Source of the DNA: Trichosphaerium sp. ATCC 40318
Lineage: Eukaryota > Discosea > Flabellinia > Trichosidae
Direction of reading: 5' to 3'
Length of the DNA stretch: 64,000 nt
Assembly (NCBI GenBank): GCA_038496445.1
Contig: JALMLS010000593.1
Span: 277,915 to 341,914 of the forward strand
Part shown: piece by piece, positions 38,242 through 48,209 of the stretch
Position numbering within the stretch: the stretch's first letter is position 1
Layout of the letters: each line of letters begins with the position of its first letter
The notes under the pieces: model-generated
Database searches by the model: none
Told to the model about the DNA's origin: nothing
The model's input: the letters and a program-made list of their open reading frames with translations, nothing else
Program-made: the position numbers and the translations under genes

Positions 38242-39447
38242 TTATTCACTTTGAGCCTTCGTAGGCTCCTTTAATATCTCAAGGCTCTTTTCTAGTAAGC
38301 TAACATCTTCTCCAGTTGCTTCTTTCATTGCGCTTTCTATAAGAGGCAGAGCATCCATTACCTTCAAGCGAGCCAACGAGAAACAAACCAATGTTTCCAT
38401 TTCATAGCTGACTCTATCCTTTTTCATCTTTAGCAGGTCCATGTCACCACCGCTAAACCTAACCATACCACCAGGCTCTGTTTTATCACTCTCTTCAAGA
38501 GTATTAGGAGTAGGGAATTTCGGCAAACACAAAAGAAGCACTTTCTTAGAGTAATCCGAACCGATTTCTCTTAACTGATTTAAAGTGCGAGTTCTATTGT
38601 ACGCTCTTGGACTTTGTAGGCCTACCATACTGATTTCTAAGAACATGTCGTACGCCATGGTGGATGTATCAAAGTCCTTATGAGCACGTTCTTCGAAAAT
38701 CCACCTTGCGATTCCATTTGTAATGAACCATCGAAAACTGGCCATTGGCTCGCCTTTTTCTAATTTTACGATTCTCTCGAGAGCTGCAGTAATGTCGTTG
38801 GCCTTCGGTTTACATAAACACTCTTCCTCCAAGAACTCATCCATCCCAGCAATTATGTTCCAAGAGTCCACGTTGCACCCATAGAGCCCGAAGTACAACA
38901 TAAACTTTTTAGCAGGTGCGTTAAACTTGTTCTCAAACACGTTTTTCAAATCGTCATCGCTTTGAGAGTTGTTTACTGCCTCGTGTATGTCTCTAGGGAT
39001 GATGCCGCCGTAAATTATTTGCCTCCTTCTTAAAGCTTGTCGTTGACGCTCGCCGCGCATGAGCTCGTTTAACGGTCCGGTAACACCGTTGTCGGCCAGC
39101 CGCTGAACTAAAAATTTGGCACTTTCTGGTGTCAGCAACATATCGCACGGCCAGTTTCCTTTATACCACCGAATCGATCTTCCATGGTGAAAGGCTATCA
39201 TGGCAACGTTTTCGTCTGCTTCGTCATAAAATTCGAAGGTTGGGTCTCCACAGCACATGCAATGCCCTCCACCGTGCGATTCTACAACGACAATTTGTTT
39301 AACGAACTTTTGGCACACGTCTAGGCCCTTTTCTTCAAACAGCGTTTTCTCTTGGCTCTCGTCTCGATGACAAACGCCACGAGATCGAACGCGAATCCTA
39401 ACCACTTTTTGAAGGTGGTTGTAAAGCATATCATTTGCACCTATCAT
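38242..39447 (-). CDS. intronless conserved protein with HCMCCGDP motif, possibly of bacterial origin
   Basis: A continuous frame of about 401 codons from ATG 39447 to TGA 38242, with no intron, in a region where every kilobase of other genes is cut. (The frame is open 21 codons further to a TTG.) Around residues 65-130 it has GGGHCMCCGDPTFEFYD, then IAFHHGRSIRWYKGNWPC and LTPESAKFLVQRLADNGV. In my recollection this CMCCGDP..HHGRSLRW pattern belongs to uncharacterised bacterial proteins. The rest is alpha-helical and repeat-like (for example FRWFITNGIARWIFEERAH, and LLLCLPKF near the end) and could be HEAT-like. No signal peptide or membrane helix. The CxCC cluster could bind a metal. The function is unknown. 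Confidence 0.72.
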   Translation of the reverse strand: MIGANDMLYNHLQKVVRIRVRSRGVCHRDESQEKTLFEEKGLDVCQKFVKQIVVVESHGGGHCMCCGDPTFEFYDEADENVAMIAFHHGRSIRWYKGNWPCDMLLTPESAKFLVQRLADNGVTGPLNELMRGERQRQALRRRQIIYGGIIPRDIHEAVNNSQSDDDLKNVFENKFNAPAKKFMLYFGLYGCNVDSWNIIAGMDEFLEEECLCKPKANDITAALERIVKLEKGEPMASFRWFITNGIARWIFEERAHKDFDTSTMAYDMFLEISMVGLQSPRAYNRTRTLNQLREIGSDYSKKVLLLCLPKFPTPNTLEESDKTEPGGMVRFSGGDMDLLKMKKDRVSYEMETLVCFSLARLKVMDALPLIESAMKEATGEDVSLLEKSLEILKEPTKAQSE

Positions 39448-39858
39448 AGTTTCTTTAGAAGAGTTTCTTTCGAAGAGTTGGTTTGGCCGGTTTAGTTGAA
39501 AAATAGTCAAAAAAGTTTTTCAACAAACGCTACATGTTTGTGATGTTCGCTTTATGCAACAGTTGCCATTTAGAATAATAACGCTGGTAACACGTGATTA
39601 ATTGCGTGTTTTTTGGCACCTAGATTGTCAACTTTAGCTCAGCGATGTCAAAGTTCGTCACGAAAACCAGGAGGCAAAAACCATCAACTAACGCTTCCCA
39701 GCCGCATTCAACAACCTGTAAACTATTCACTGGAAATGAGAGATTCTAGTGGTTGGTAGGCGGTTGGAGTTCAAAATAACGCGTACAAGTTTTGCGCACT
39801 TGACTCTTGTTTGACTGTTGTGCCATCAGGCATAAATCAGGTCACAGAAGCAAGCGCG
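39448..39858. other. intergenic region between divergent genes
   Basis: About 410 bp separating the intronless gene (-) from the uS11m gene (+). It should carry both promoters. No TATA-like or other clear element is identified. Confidence 0.4.
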
Positions 39859-40726
39859 ATGTTGGGAAGACTTGCTGCTAGGCATGTAATGAGGCCAGAC
39901 GCGCCTTTGCAAGCCCGCTCGATTAGAACGCATACAAAACAGCCAAAAACACTTAATTATGCTTCAATTAAACAGTACTCCTATCTCACGGCAGTAAAAA
40001 CAACCAAAAATTCGAACTACCTTCGATTTATACAGAAACAACCCATTAGAATGTACTGTGAACAAGTAAATCAAGTTGGAGCGAACGAAGTTATTGAACA
40101 AATGGACACAGCAGAAGAATTGGAGCAAATGGACCCACCAGGCGAAGAAGAGGCAATGGAAGATCCAGAGGGCATAGAGGGACCAGAAGCTGACGGTAGC
40201 ATGTTTATAGACGAAGATGAAGAGGTTGACCCAACCGGTGAGCAAAATGTAATATCTCACGAGTACGCGCACGCATTATTAATTGTGGCTAAACGAAATC
40301 TAGGGAATGTGGCATTTTGGACATTAAATGTTCCACTGCGAATATCTACATGACGCTGACAGATGGACAAGGCAAAGTAATTCACACTGTAAGCGGTGGA
40401 ATGGCGAAAATAGGCGTCAACAAGAAGGGTACGGTATTTTAATTAAATTCTAAAAACGAGCTGACAGTGATACTCTTTCAGGTAGAAGAACCAAGAAAAA
40501 TAAATTCAACAGTGACGCTATGGTTGTTTGCGCTCGTATGCTTGCCGAAAGAGCTTTGGAACACGAAGTTAACTTTGTCGTTGTTCGTTTGCGCTTAGCT
40601 GCAAATCCTAGTGTGAAATCACTCTTGAAAGAGTTTGTTCAAAGCGGTTGTAAGATTTTACATTTTGAAGAACGTATACCAATAGCACACAACGGTTGCA
40701 GACCAAGGAAAATGACACGCCAGTGA
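39859..40726 (+). CDS. mitochondrial small-subunit ribosomal protein uS11m
   Basis: Start ATG 39859: MLGRLAARHVMRPDAPLQAR, a basic leader. A long N-terminal extension follows, the last 45 residues strongly acidic (EEEAMEDPEGIEG, FIDEDEEVDP). A 43-bp intron (GTACGC..ATCTAG) splices into EECGILDIKCSTANIYMTLT, the start of the conserved uS11 domain (DGQGKVIHTVSGG). The next intron (GTACGG..TTTCAG) leads to GRRTKKNKFNSDAMVVCARM and the diagnostic C-terminus PIAHNGCRPRKMTRQ (usual PHNGCRPPK), stop 40726. uS11 lines the platform of the small subunit and contacts mRNA near the E site. The bacterial-type C-terminus and leader mark it as mitochondrial rather than cytosolic. Confidence 0.85.
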
Positions 40727-41359
40727 TATTTCGGAGGGACAATTTTATATATGATTGTGGCTGCCTCATTGCGTCGGTCATCACACTGATGCTATCTATG
40801 CGAACTTCCAACGTTGCAACTGGTAGTATTATAAAATCTCAAACAACAAAAAAAAACAATGTACTTTCTGTAACTAAAATAACAATTGCTTGAGCATTTA
40901 TCTGCGAATTACTATAGTTGTTCAGTTTGTAGTTTTGTTAATTAGTTTTGTGGGTACTGTAAATCTCACAATCCGTCACGTTGTGTTGTGAGCCGAGTAA
41001 TTCTGCAATGAGTAACTTCTGACATAGCATTTAAATTTAAGACAGAAAACAGTTTTCGGGTGCTGCACTTGGCCAAATAAAAACTGCAACTTTATTTTAA
41101 ACACTACTAAATATGGAACATGTTGTTTCTGACCTAGTGCGCACTGTTCAAGATGTGGCGCTTAGGGTAGTTCCATAAAATAGTTGGCAGTTTTCTTTAA
41201 CTTTTTTTATTATAATTTTCGACTGGCTTCACTGGATTCATTTATTGTAAGGTGAAGCAACAATCAATTTCAAAATTCTTGGCCAATTTTTCTTCGCGAA
41301 AAAGTACTTAAAGTTCCCTGTTATAAAACACAGAATTTTTACGCGAACAGCCAGGCAAC
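40727..41359. other. intergenic region
   Basis: About 630 bp between uS11m and glutamine synthetase. It is AT-rich with small chance frames only; no RNA gene or regulatory motif recognised. Confidence 0.5.
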
Positions 41360-44300
41360 ATGTTTATTCGAGCGTCAAGAGCTGTTTACAACGCATCAGT
41401 AACAAATGCTACAGTTCCGAAAACTAAAATAGTACGTACACGCCTTCTCACGCTTCGTATCGCATAGTCTTTATCTCAAAACGCGTTTATCTCCAAGTCA
41501 TCTTTTCTGACTCAGCTAGTCGGTACCTTCAAGAAACAGCACCGGAGGAGAAGAGAGACTCACTACGCTATATGGTTCTCTGACTTTTAATGATGCGATT
41601 ATGAGAGAGCGCCTTTCCGTGTCAAACTACAAGGAAATAAGAGGTACGTGCGTCAACAGCCGTATTACGCTAACTCAAGCAAAAGCGGCCGTAAACAATG
41701 GGAAAGCTATCCCTCATAAAAATGCAGAGGCGTACGCCCAAGCGCTCAAAGCGTGGGCGATGCAGAACGGCGTAACCCATTTTGCTCACTGGTACACCTT
41801 GCTTGCTTGCTATCAGTTCCCTAAACACTCGTAGGTTCCAACCACTCACTGGCAAAACTGCTGAAAAGCACGACTCTTTCATCAAGCCAGTGTCCAATGA
41901 TGAAGGCAAAATCATCTCCAACTTTTCTGGAAAGCAACTCGTAGAAGGAGAGCCAGATGGATCATCATTCCCAAGGTACGGTCGGAGGCACAAGCAAAAA
42001 CCTCTAGACCCCAAAAAAAAAAATACAATCAATCAATTTTACGATAAAGCAACTCACATTAAACTCTTAGTGGTGGTCTTCGCGATACACATGAAGCCCG
42101 TGGTTATACAGTATGGGAACCTAGGATCCCACCATTTATCCACGTTGAGGGTAATACACCAACACTATTCATCCCGTGGTGCGTAGGAGATTTGTTTTTT
42201 CGAAAGAAAAAAAAAACCAACAAGATAAAAAACATTGTTTGTGGTTTGGATATTTTTTTCTTATTCCTACCACAACATTCCATTCAATAGTTCTGTAAAT
42301 GCTCCAATAGTTTGTTTTAATCCATAAAAACACGTGGGTAAATGCTAATATACCTGTAGCTGCTTCTACTCATGGAAAAAGGGTGAGAACGGTTTAAACC
42401 ACGCTCTTGATAGAAAAACACAGCTCCTACGCTCCGAAGTAGCGCTACAACGCGAAGGATTAAATCTCCTTAAGGTGTCTGGCGAACAAGGTCATACAAT
42501 GGTAGGTTATTCTTTGTTTAAAGCCAAAACTAAGAGCCATTTAAGCTTCACACTGATAGTGGTATTGAACAAGAATTTTTCTTGATCGATAGAAAAGATT
42601 ACTTGGCTCGCCCTGATCTTGTAGTATCTGGACGTACAGTACTTGGTGCTGCAGCTAGCAAGGACCAAGAGCTTGATGACCACTACTTCGGACCTATTAC
42701 AAGCCGCGCATGGGAATGCTTGAAAGCCATTGAGACAGTAAGTAGTAAATGAAAAGCATCTTCCCACACTTATGACTGCAAAGGCCTTATGGAAGCTTGG
42801 TATTCCATGTACTACACGTCACAAGGAAGTAGCTCCAAGTCAATACGAACTTGCTACAATTTTCAGAAGCTCCTCAATTGCTAGTGACTACAATACAATT
42901 ATGATGCAAATAATGAACATGTTCGTGCTTCTTTTTTTTCTTTTCTTGTCACAAGAAGACTCCTCTAAATGATACTCTTCAAGGGTTGCTCGCAAGCATG
43001 ATTTAGCTTTGCTATTACACGAAAAACCATTTGCTGGCGTCAATGGCTCTGGAAAACACAACAACTGGAGTGTAGGTATGTTGGAAACGGTGGACATTTT
43101 TTTTTGATATCCCTGACACTATGTTTGTAGGTACTAACAAAATTGGTACTGTATTCGAACCTGGTGATGATCCAATCAAGAATGTCCCTTTCCTCTTGTT
43201 CCTTTCCGCTGTTGTACGTGGTGTAGACGTACATCAAGATATTATTCGTCACTCTATTGCTTGTACGTACTCGCTTTTTTTTCTGTTTTAAATGGAATTG
43301 ACCTTACATTTCTTTAGCCTCTGGTAACGACCACAGACTCGGAGCTAACGAAGCACCACCTGCTATTATTTCTATTTTCCTTGGTAGAAAAATCAAAGGT
43401 ATTGTAGATGAACTCGCTTTTGATAAGCCTGCTGAAGATATTGACCTATCTGTACGAAATTTTTTTGTTGTTTACACAGTATCACTGAATGATTTACTAA
43501 TAATTTTCTCCAACAGGTAAACATTGGAGTTCCTTCTCTACCAACTGGACAACGTCATGACGGTGATCGTAACAGAACATCACCATTTGCTTTCACTGGT
43601 ACTACGCCTTGAAAACAACTTTTTCTTTTAGTTACAAAAAATCCTTTGTGTTTAACTTAGTATTATAGGTAACAAGTTCGAATTCCGTGCTGTTGGTTCC
43701 TCACAATCTGCTGCTGTATCTAACACAGCTCTTAATGCTATAACTGCTGACTCTTGTAAATACTTGGCTGATGAAATCAGTAAAGCAAAGGAAAGTGGCT
43801 TAGGTAGCGAAGAAGCCACAATGAAGGTATGTCCATTGATGATCTCTGGAGTGTTTCTGGCTTTGAAATAACACATTATGTTAGGTTATTAAAGAAACTC
43901 TCAAGAAGCACTCTAGAATTGTATTTGAAGGCAACAACTACTCTAAAGAGTGGCAAGACAAGATCGCAAAGGTAAGTTGTAGTTTTTTTTTGTGATAATC
44001 ATGACGGTTACTAAATTGCTTGTCAAGGATCGCGGACTCCTTAACTTGAAGAATACAACTGAAGTACTTGACTATGTCAACAATAACGAAAAGAACTTGA
44101 AGATGTACTCTGATATGGGTATCCTCAGCCACGAAGAATACCAAGCGTACATCAATGTCGAGTACGTTTTTTTGGATTTTTTTGGATTTGTTTGAGGATA
44201 AAATTTGTGTTGTTTTCTTATTGTTCTTTTTTTCTTTCTAGGTATGAGAACTTTGCAAAGAACGTCCATATTGAAGGAAAATCTCTTCATAAAATCTCTA

Positions 44301-44728
44301 ATACTATGATACTACCAGCTGGCTTCAAATACTTGCAACAACTTCCTGAAAACAGCAAGACATCAAAGAGAGTACTTGAGCTCTGTTTATCACTTGAAAA
44401 AGTTATTGATACTCTTGAAGCTTCACTCTCATCTTATGCTACAAAGGAAGGCAGAGAGGTATGTAACAAATGCCTCCTTCGGCTTTTTTTTAACTTCAAA
44501 AAAGTGTAACCTTGTTACTTGTTACTTACTGTGTTCTTTAAGGCTGCTTCTTGTGCTCAATCTGAAATTATTCCTGCTATGCAAAGTGTTCGCGATGTAT
44601 GTGATACTCTTGAGCTGAATGTAGACGCCGATTTGTGGCCCTTGCCTACTTATGAGGTACCCAAAAATCACGCTAATGTAACTTGATAACTCACTATAAT
44701 TTAGGAAATCTTGCATAGCATTGGTTAA
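41360..44728 (+). CDS. glutamine synthetase type III (GSIII)
   Basis: Makes glutamine from glutamate, ammonia and ATP. Start ATG 41360: [20 protein letters not shown], a leader-like N-terminus suggesting mitochondrial import. The second exon gives [20 protein letters not shown]. The GSIII core follows: GVTHFAHW spliced to [106 protein letters not shown] and [20 protein letters not shown]. The C-terminal extension ([18 protein letters not shown], then SHEEY) is characteristic of type III enzymes. It ends LPTYEEILHSIG with TAA 44726-44728. About twelve short introns. GSIII is a minor class known from bacteria and some protists; it is larger (about 700 residues, as here) than GSI and GSII. Confidence 0.9.
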
Positions 44729-45043
44729 ATCTAGGATATCTGCTTACCTCTTTGTATACATTTTTATTTACAAAATCCTTGCTTGGTTTAAAAGTTACAC
44801 ACTCACAACAAAACAAATAATAAACTCTGTTTTTGCGATTACCTGTGCACTACGTTACTATGTCAAAAACACCCACTTCTACTACAGTGTCACATTGCCA
44901 TCACATGTCATAATCTTTACTACCACAACAATTGCTACAGCAAGTGCTACATTGTACTCATTTACGTGGCAGAAGGAGATTTATTTATAATCTTTTTTTT
45001 TGTACAGTTTTCAAGGCTAAACAAATAACAACCCTTTCTTCCT
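44729..45043. other. intergenic region between convergent genes
   Basis: About 315 bp between the glutamine synthetase stop (+) and the TADA1-like stop (-). Chance frames only; presumed terminators. Confidence 0.4.
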
Positions 45044-46095
45044 TTATACCGCAAAATTGATACGTTCAAGCAACATATCTGACCATTGACAGTGAAGACC
45101 ACGTTTTAAAATACCATTACGAAGTGTATCTGCTGTGATATACCCAGGTACTTGAATATTAGAACCATAGTAGTCATCTTGTGCATACGGATCATAAGGT
45201 TCAGTCTGCATGCTATCACCAATTTGTGAAGTAGTGTAGCAGCTCGACAAGTATTGTAGCATAAAAGCCTTGAATTCAATATTAAACAACGCAAAGCAAA
45301 CGTGTAGAGAGATACACGTACATCCAATGCAGCACTAGCCGCGTAGACAGCATTTGGTGAGAGTTTCATGTTTTCTTCCTTCTTTACGAGGTGGTTTAAG
45401 CGCCTGTGTACTTCAAGAAACTCACGACGCCTGAAGTTGGATTGTCTGTATAGTAATCTTTTACGCGCCTGAGGTTGAAAGCGTTCAACTGTTGATTTTG
45501 TTGTTAGTCTACATTTTAACCTAAAACGCATTTTTCTTTGGTACGTACCTCTCTTTGGTCGTTGTCTGGATAGAGCTACTTGGTCATAGGCACCACGTAG
45601 AATTGACATTATAAAATAATTATGTAGAGTCACTATTTTTCGCGTTGTTAGTGTTTGTGTTGTATCTATGTATCGTTTGACGTACGTCTAGATGGTGTGT
45701 TTATATATTTTTTTATCTGTGTATCAAATTCAGGTTTAGTTAGTTTTCCGGCTATAAATCGTTGTAGGATATCGAAATAAGGGGTAAAGCTTCCTTGGAG
45801 TTCCTGAGCCAAAGCGCGTTTTTGATCTAATGATGATCTCTTCCGCATAGCCTTTTGTTGTTGTTGGCTATTTATTTGCGTTATTAACGTATTTTAAATT
45901 AATTACAAATTAAAAGCCCTGTAAATTGCCCTAAACGCATACGTACCTTCTCATTAGGTTACTTAGAGGCTGTTGTTGCATTGCTCTAGCTCTAGCTTGA
46001 TTACTTGCATAATGCGCCCTCATTGCCGCGTGGTTTACATTCCTATATTTAATTTATTTCGTGCGTGAGCAGAACATTTACCTATGCTGTGCCAT
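45044..46095 (-). CDS. SAGA complex adaptor, TADA1/HFI1-like
   Basis: Start ATG 46095 (MAQH) splices at GTAAAT..ATATAG to RNVNHAAMRAHYASNQARAR, then through a GTACGT intron to SQQQQKAMRKRSSLDQKRAL. The SAGA-Tad1 signature follows: ELQGSFTPYFDILQRFIAGK then LTKPEFDTQIKKYI. After a GTACGT intron come LTLHNYFIMSILRGAYDQVA and RLLYRQSNFRRREFLEVHRR. The C-terminal block (YITADTLRNGILKRGL) ends LERINFAV at TAA 45044. Family knowledge: TADA1 (yeast Hfi1/Ada1) pairs with SPT7/SUPT7L by a histone fold and helps hold the SAGA coactivator together. Length, about 280 residues, is near that of animal TADA1. Some exon borders around 45.3-45.55 kb are approximate. Confidence 0.72.
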
Positions 46096-46309
46096 CTTTA
46101 CAATTCCAACTAAACAATAAAACAGTTGACTTTTTTTTTACCCCAAGATTTTTTATACTCTAAGAGAACCCCCGCCTCGAGCCCGCACTGGCAATTAACC
46201 TTTTACAAAACTATACTACAAGCATAAACCGTAATCTGATAACCGTAATGAGACAATAGCAAACAAAAAAACAGTGAGACATCTGTCAAAAAAATGACAT
46301 ATTTCATTT

Positions 46310-48097
46310 TTATGACAATAGTCCTTTGAGAATTTCAATAAATTCTTGTACATCAGAGAAAGTATTGTAAAGAGGTGTAGGCGCAACCCTCATAATTTTA
46401 CCTCTTACATCAACAATTACGCCAAGCTGTTGTAATGCCTTTCCGATGTCTTTAGGGCACATGGCGTTATCATCACAAAAGTAAAGTGATAGCTGTGCTC
46501 CACGACGTTCTTTATCCCTAGGCGTCGTGATCTTAACTTTGCCCTGCAATTCGGAGTCCACAAGTGCTTCCAAATACGCTGTCAAGCGAAGAGATTTTTT
46601 GCGTAGCTCGTCAATACCGACCTTATCTATGATTTCCAACGACGCGTGTAATGCCACCACTGCAAGCACGCATGGGTTCGAAAGACGGTAGCGGAACGCT
46701 CCTTCAATTGGCCTATAATAAGATGAGAATTCAGAATACCACGTGTTACTAATACGTACGTCCATGGTGCTTTAAACGAGAAGCGTGTTTTTAAATCTTG
46801 TCCCCACCAACCAGCGAAATGTTTCAAGTTAGGATCCTTGTGATACTTCTCATGTACGAAGAACCCACCTTAACTATGTTAACCTATAATCTCCAGTTTA
46901 CTTTTAGACACGTACCTATACCACCAGGGCCAGAATTTAGGTACTTGTAAGTGCACCAAACCGCAAAATCTACGTTCCACTCATGAAGCTTCATTGGAAC
47001 GTTTCCGACAGCATGAGCGAGATCAAACCCTACCTTGCAGCCCTAAACATTATGTTAACAAAAAGATAGCGGCGGTGGAAGTAAAAAAAAACCAAAGGTC
47101 ACCTTTTCGTGAGCGGCCTTCGTGATAACTTCTAGGTCGTAGAATTTACCAGTTTCGAACTGAATACCAGGGAACAGAACTAAAGCAATTTCGTCTCCGT
47201 GTTCTTGAATATAAGCCACGATATCTTCTTCACGAAGACACGTTTCACCTTCACGTCTAGAATGAACCTGTAAGGACAAGTAATGATTGCTTGTTACCTC
47301 TTTAACTGAATTAAACCATCCTTTGGGTTGAATCCATGAGCTTCCAGCTGAGACATACTGGCGTACTATTGATATTAAAACAACCAATACAAAAAGGAGG
47401 AAAGCAGCGCTGAATTTGTTTCACTGACAGTTTTGTTTGGCGTACAATATCAGATGGAAACGCTTGATCCTCAATTAATATTTTAAAACGCGTTGCGGTT
47501 GGCCTGTAAAAGGATACCATCGCGAGATGTAAATTAACCGACAGAGAATTCATAATTGCGACCTCTGAGTCATATTAGGCGTGAGAATTCGTACAAGCGT
47601 GTACCTGACTTTTTAGCTCCAACTAAGCGAGCACAACCACCTAAAGCTCTTAGAAACACTGAACATAGACATACATCACCGTACCTGTAACTATCTCGTC
47701 AATAGTAAGCCAAGGCCATTTATTTTCCTTGTCAGGGAAATGACCCTCAACTCCAATGTTTTGCCATTTTTCTAGTTCCCAGAGCAGTTTTAGCGCGAAT
47801 ACGAACAAGTGGTTAGTACCTGATTCAAATATTTCTTCAGTGACTTTGGTTGCAAGCCAAGCGAATTGCCACAGAAGTACAGCGCTGTAGCGTCACCTTA
47901 CAAACGTCAAAGCTGTGTGGCGAAGTGTTAAAACCAATACCTTGTGCTGGGTTGTAGTTTGAACGCTTTGGCAAGTGGAATTTCTCTCTGTGCTTACGTA
48001 GATCATCCTTGCTGTCAAGTTTCGCTGCCAATTGTGCTGACGGTATAGGAACGCCTTCTTGATTTGCTTTGTCTTGTAGCCATTGAGGTGCGGACAT
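46310..48097 (-). CDS. KYNU: kynureninase
   Basis: PLP enzyme that splits kynurenine or 3-hydroxykynurenine in tryptophan breakdown and NAD synthesis. Starts [20 protein letters not shown], with [17 protein letters not shown] as in the family N-terminus. Central exons show the substrate/PLP blocks: [54 protein letters not shown] and the PLP-lysine region [14 protein letters not shown]. Then comes [14 protein letters not shown] and the small domain [20 protein letters not shown]. It ends [11 protein letters not shown] at TAA 46310. Introns of about 40-60 bp, several beginning GTACGT. Length near the usual 460 residues. Confidence 0.93.
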
Positions 48098-48209
48098 GGC
48101 GAGATTATAAAGTAATGGGACACAATTTGACTTGGGTGCTTTTTAGGCAAAAAAAAAAATACAATTTAAACGAGCTACAATGGAATGTGATTTATTACAA
48201 AGCTAACAA

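Noticed and set aside
43655-43690. GTTCGAATTCC resembling a tRNA T-loop
   Set aside because: It lies inside a conserved glutamine synthetase exon (GNKFEFRAV) and no acceptor or anticodon stem pairs with it.
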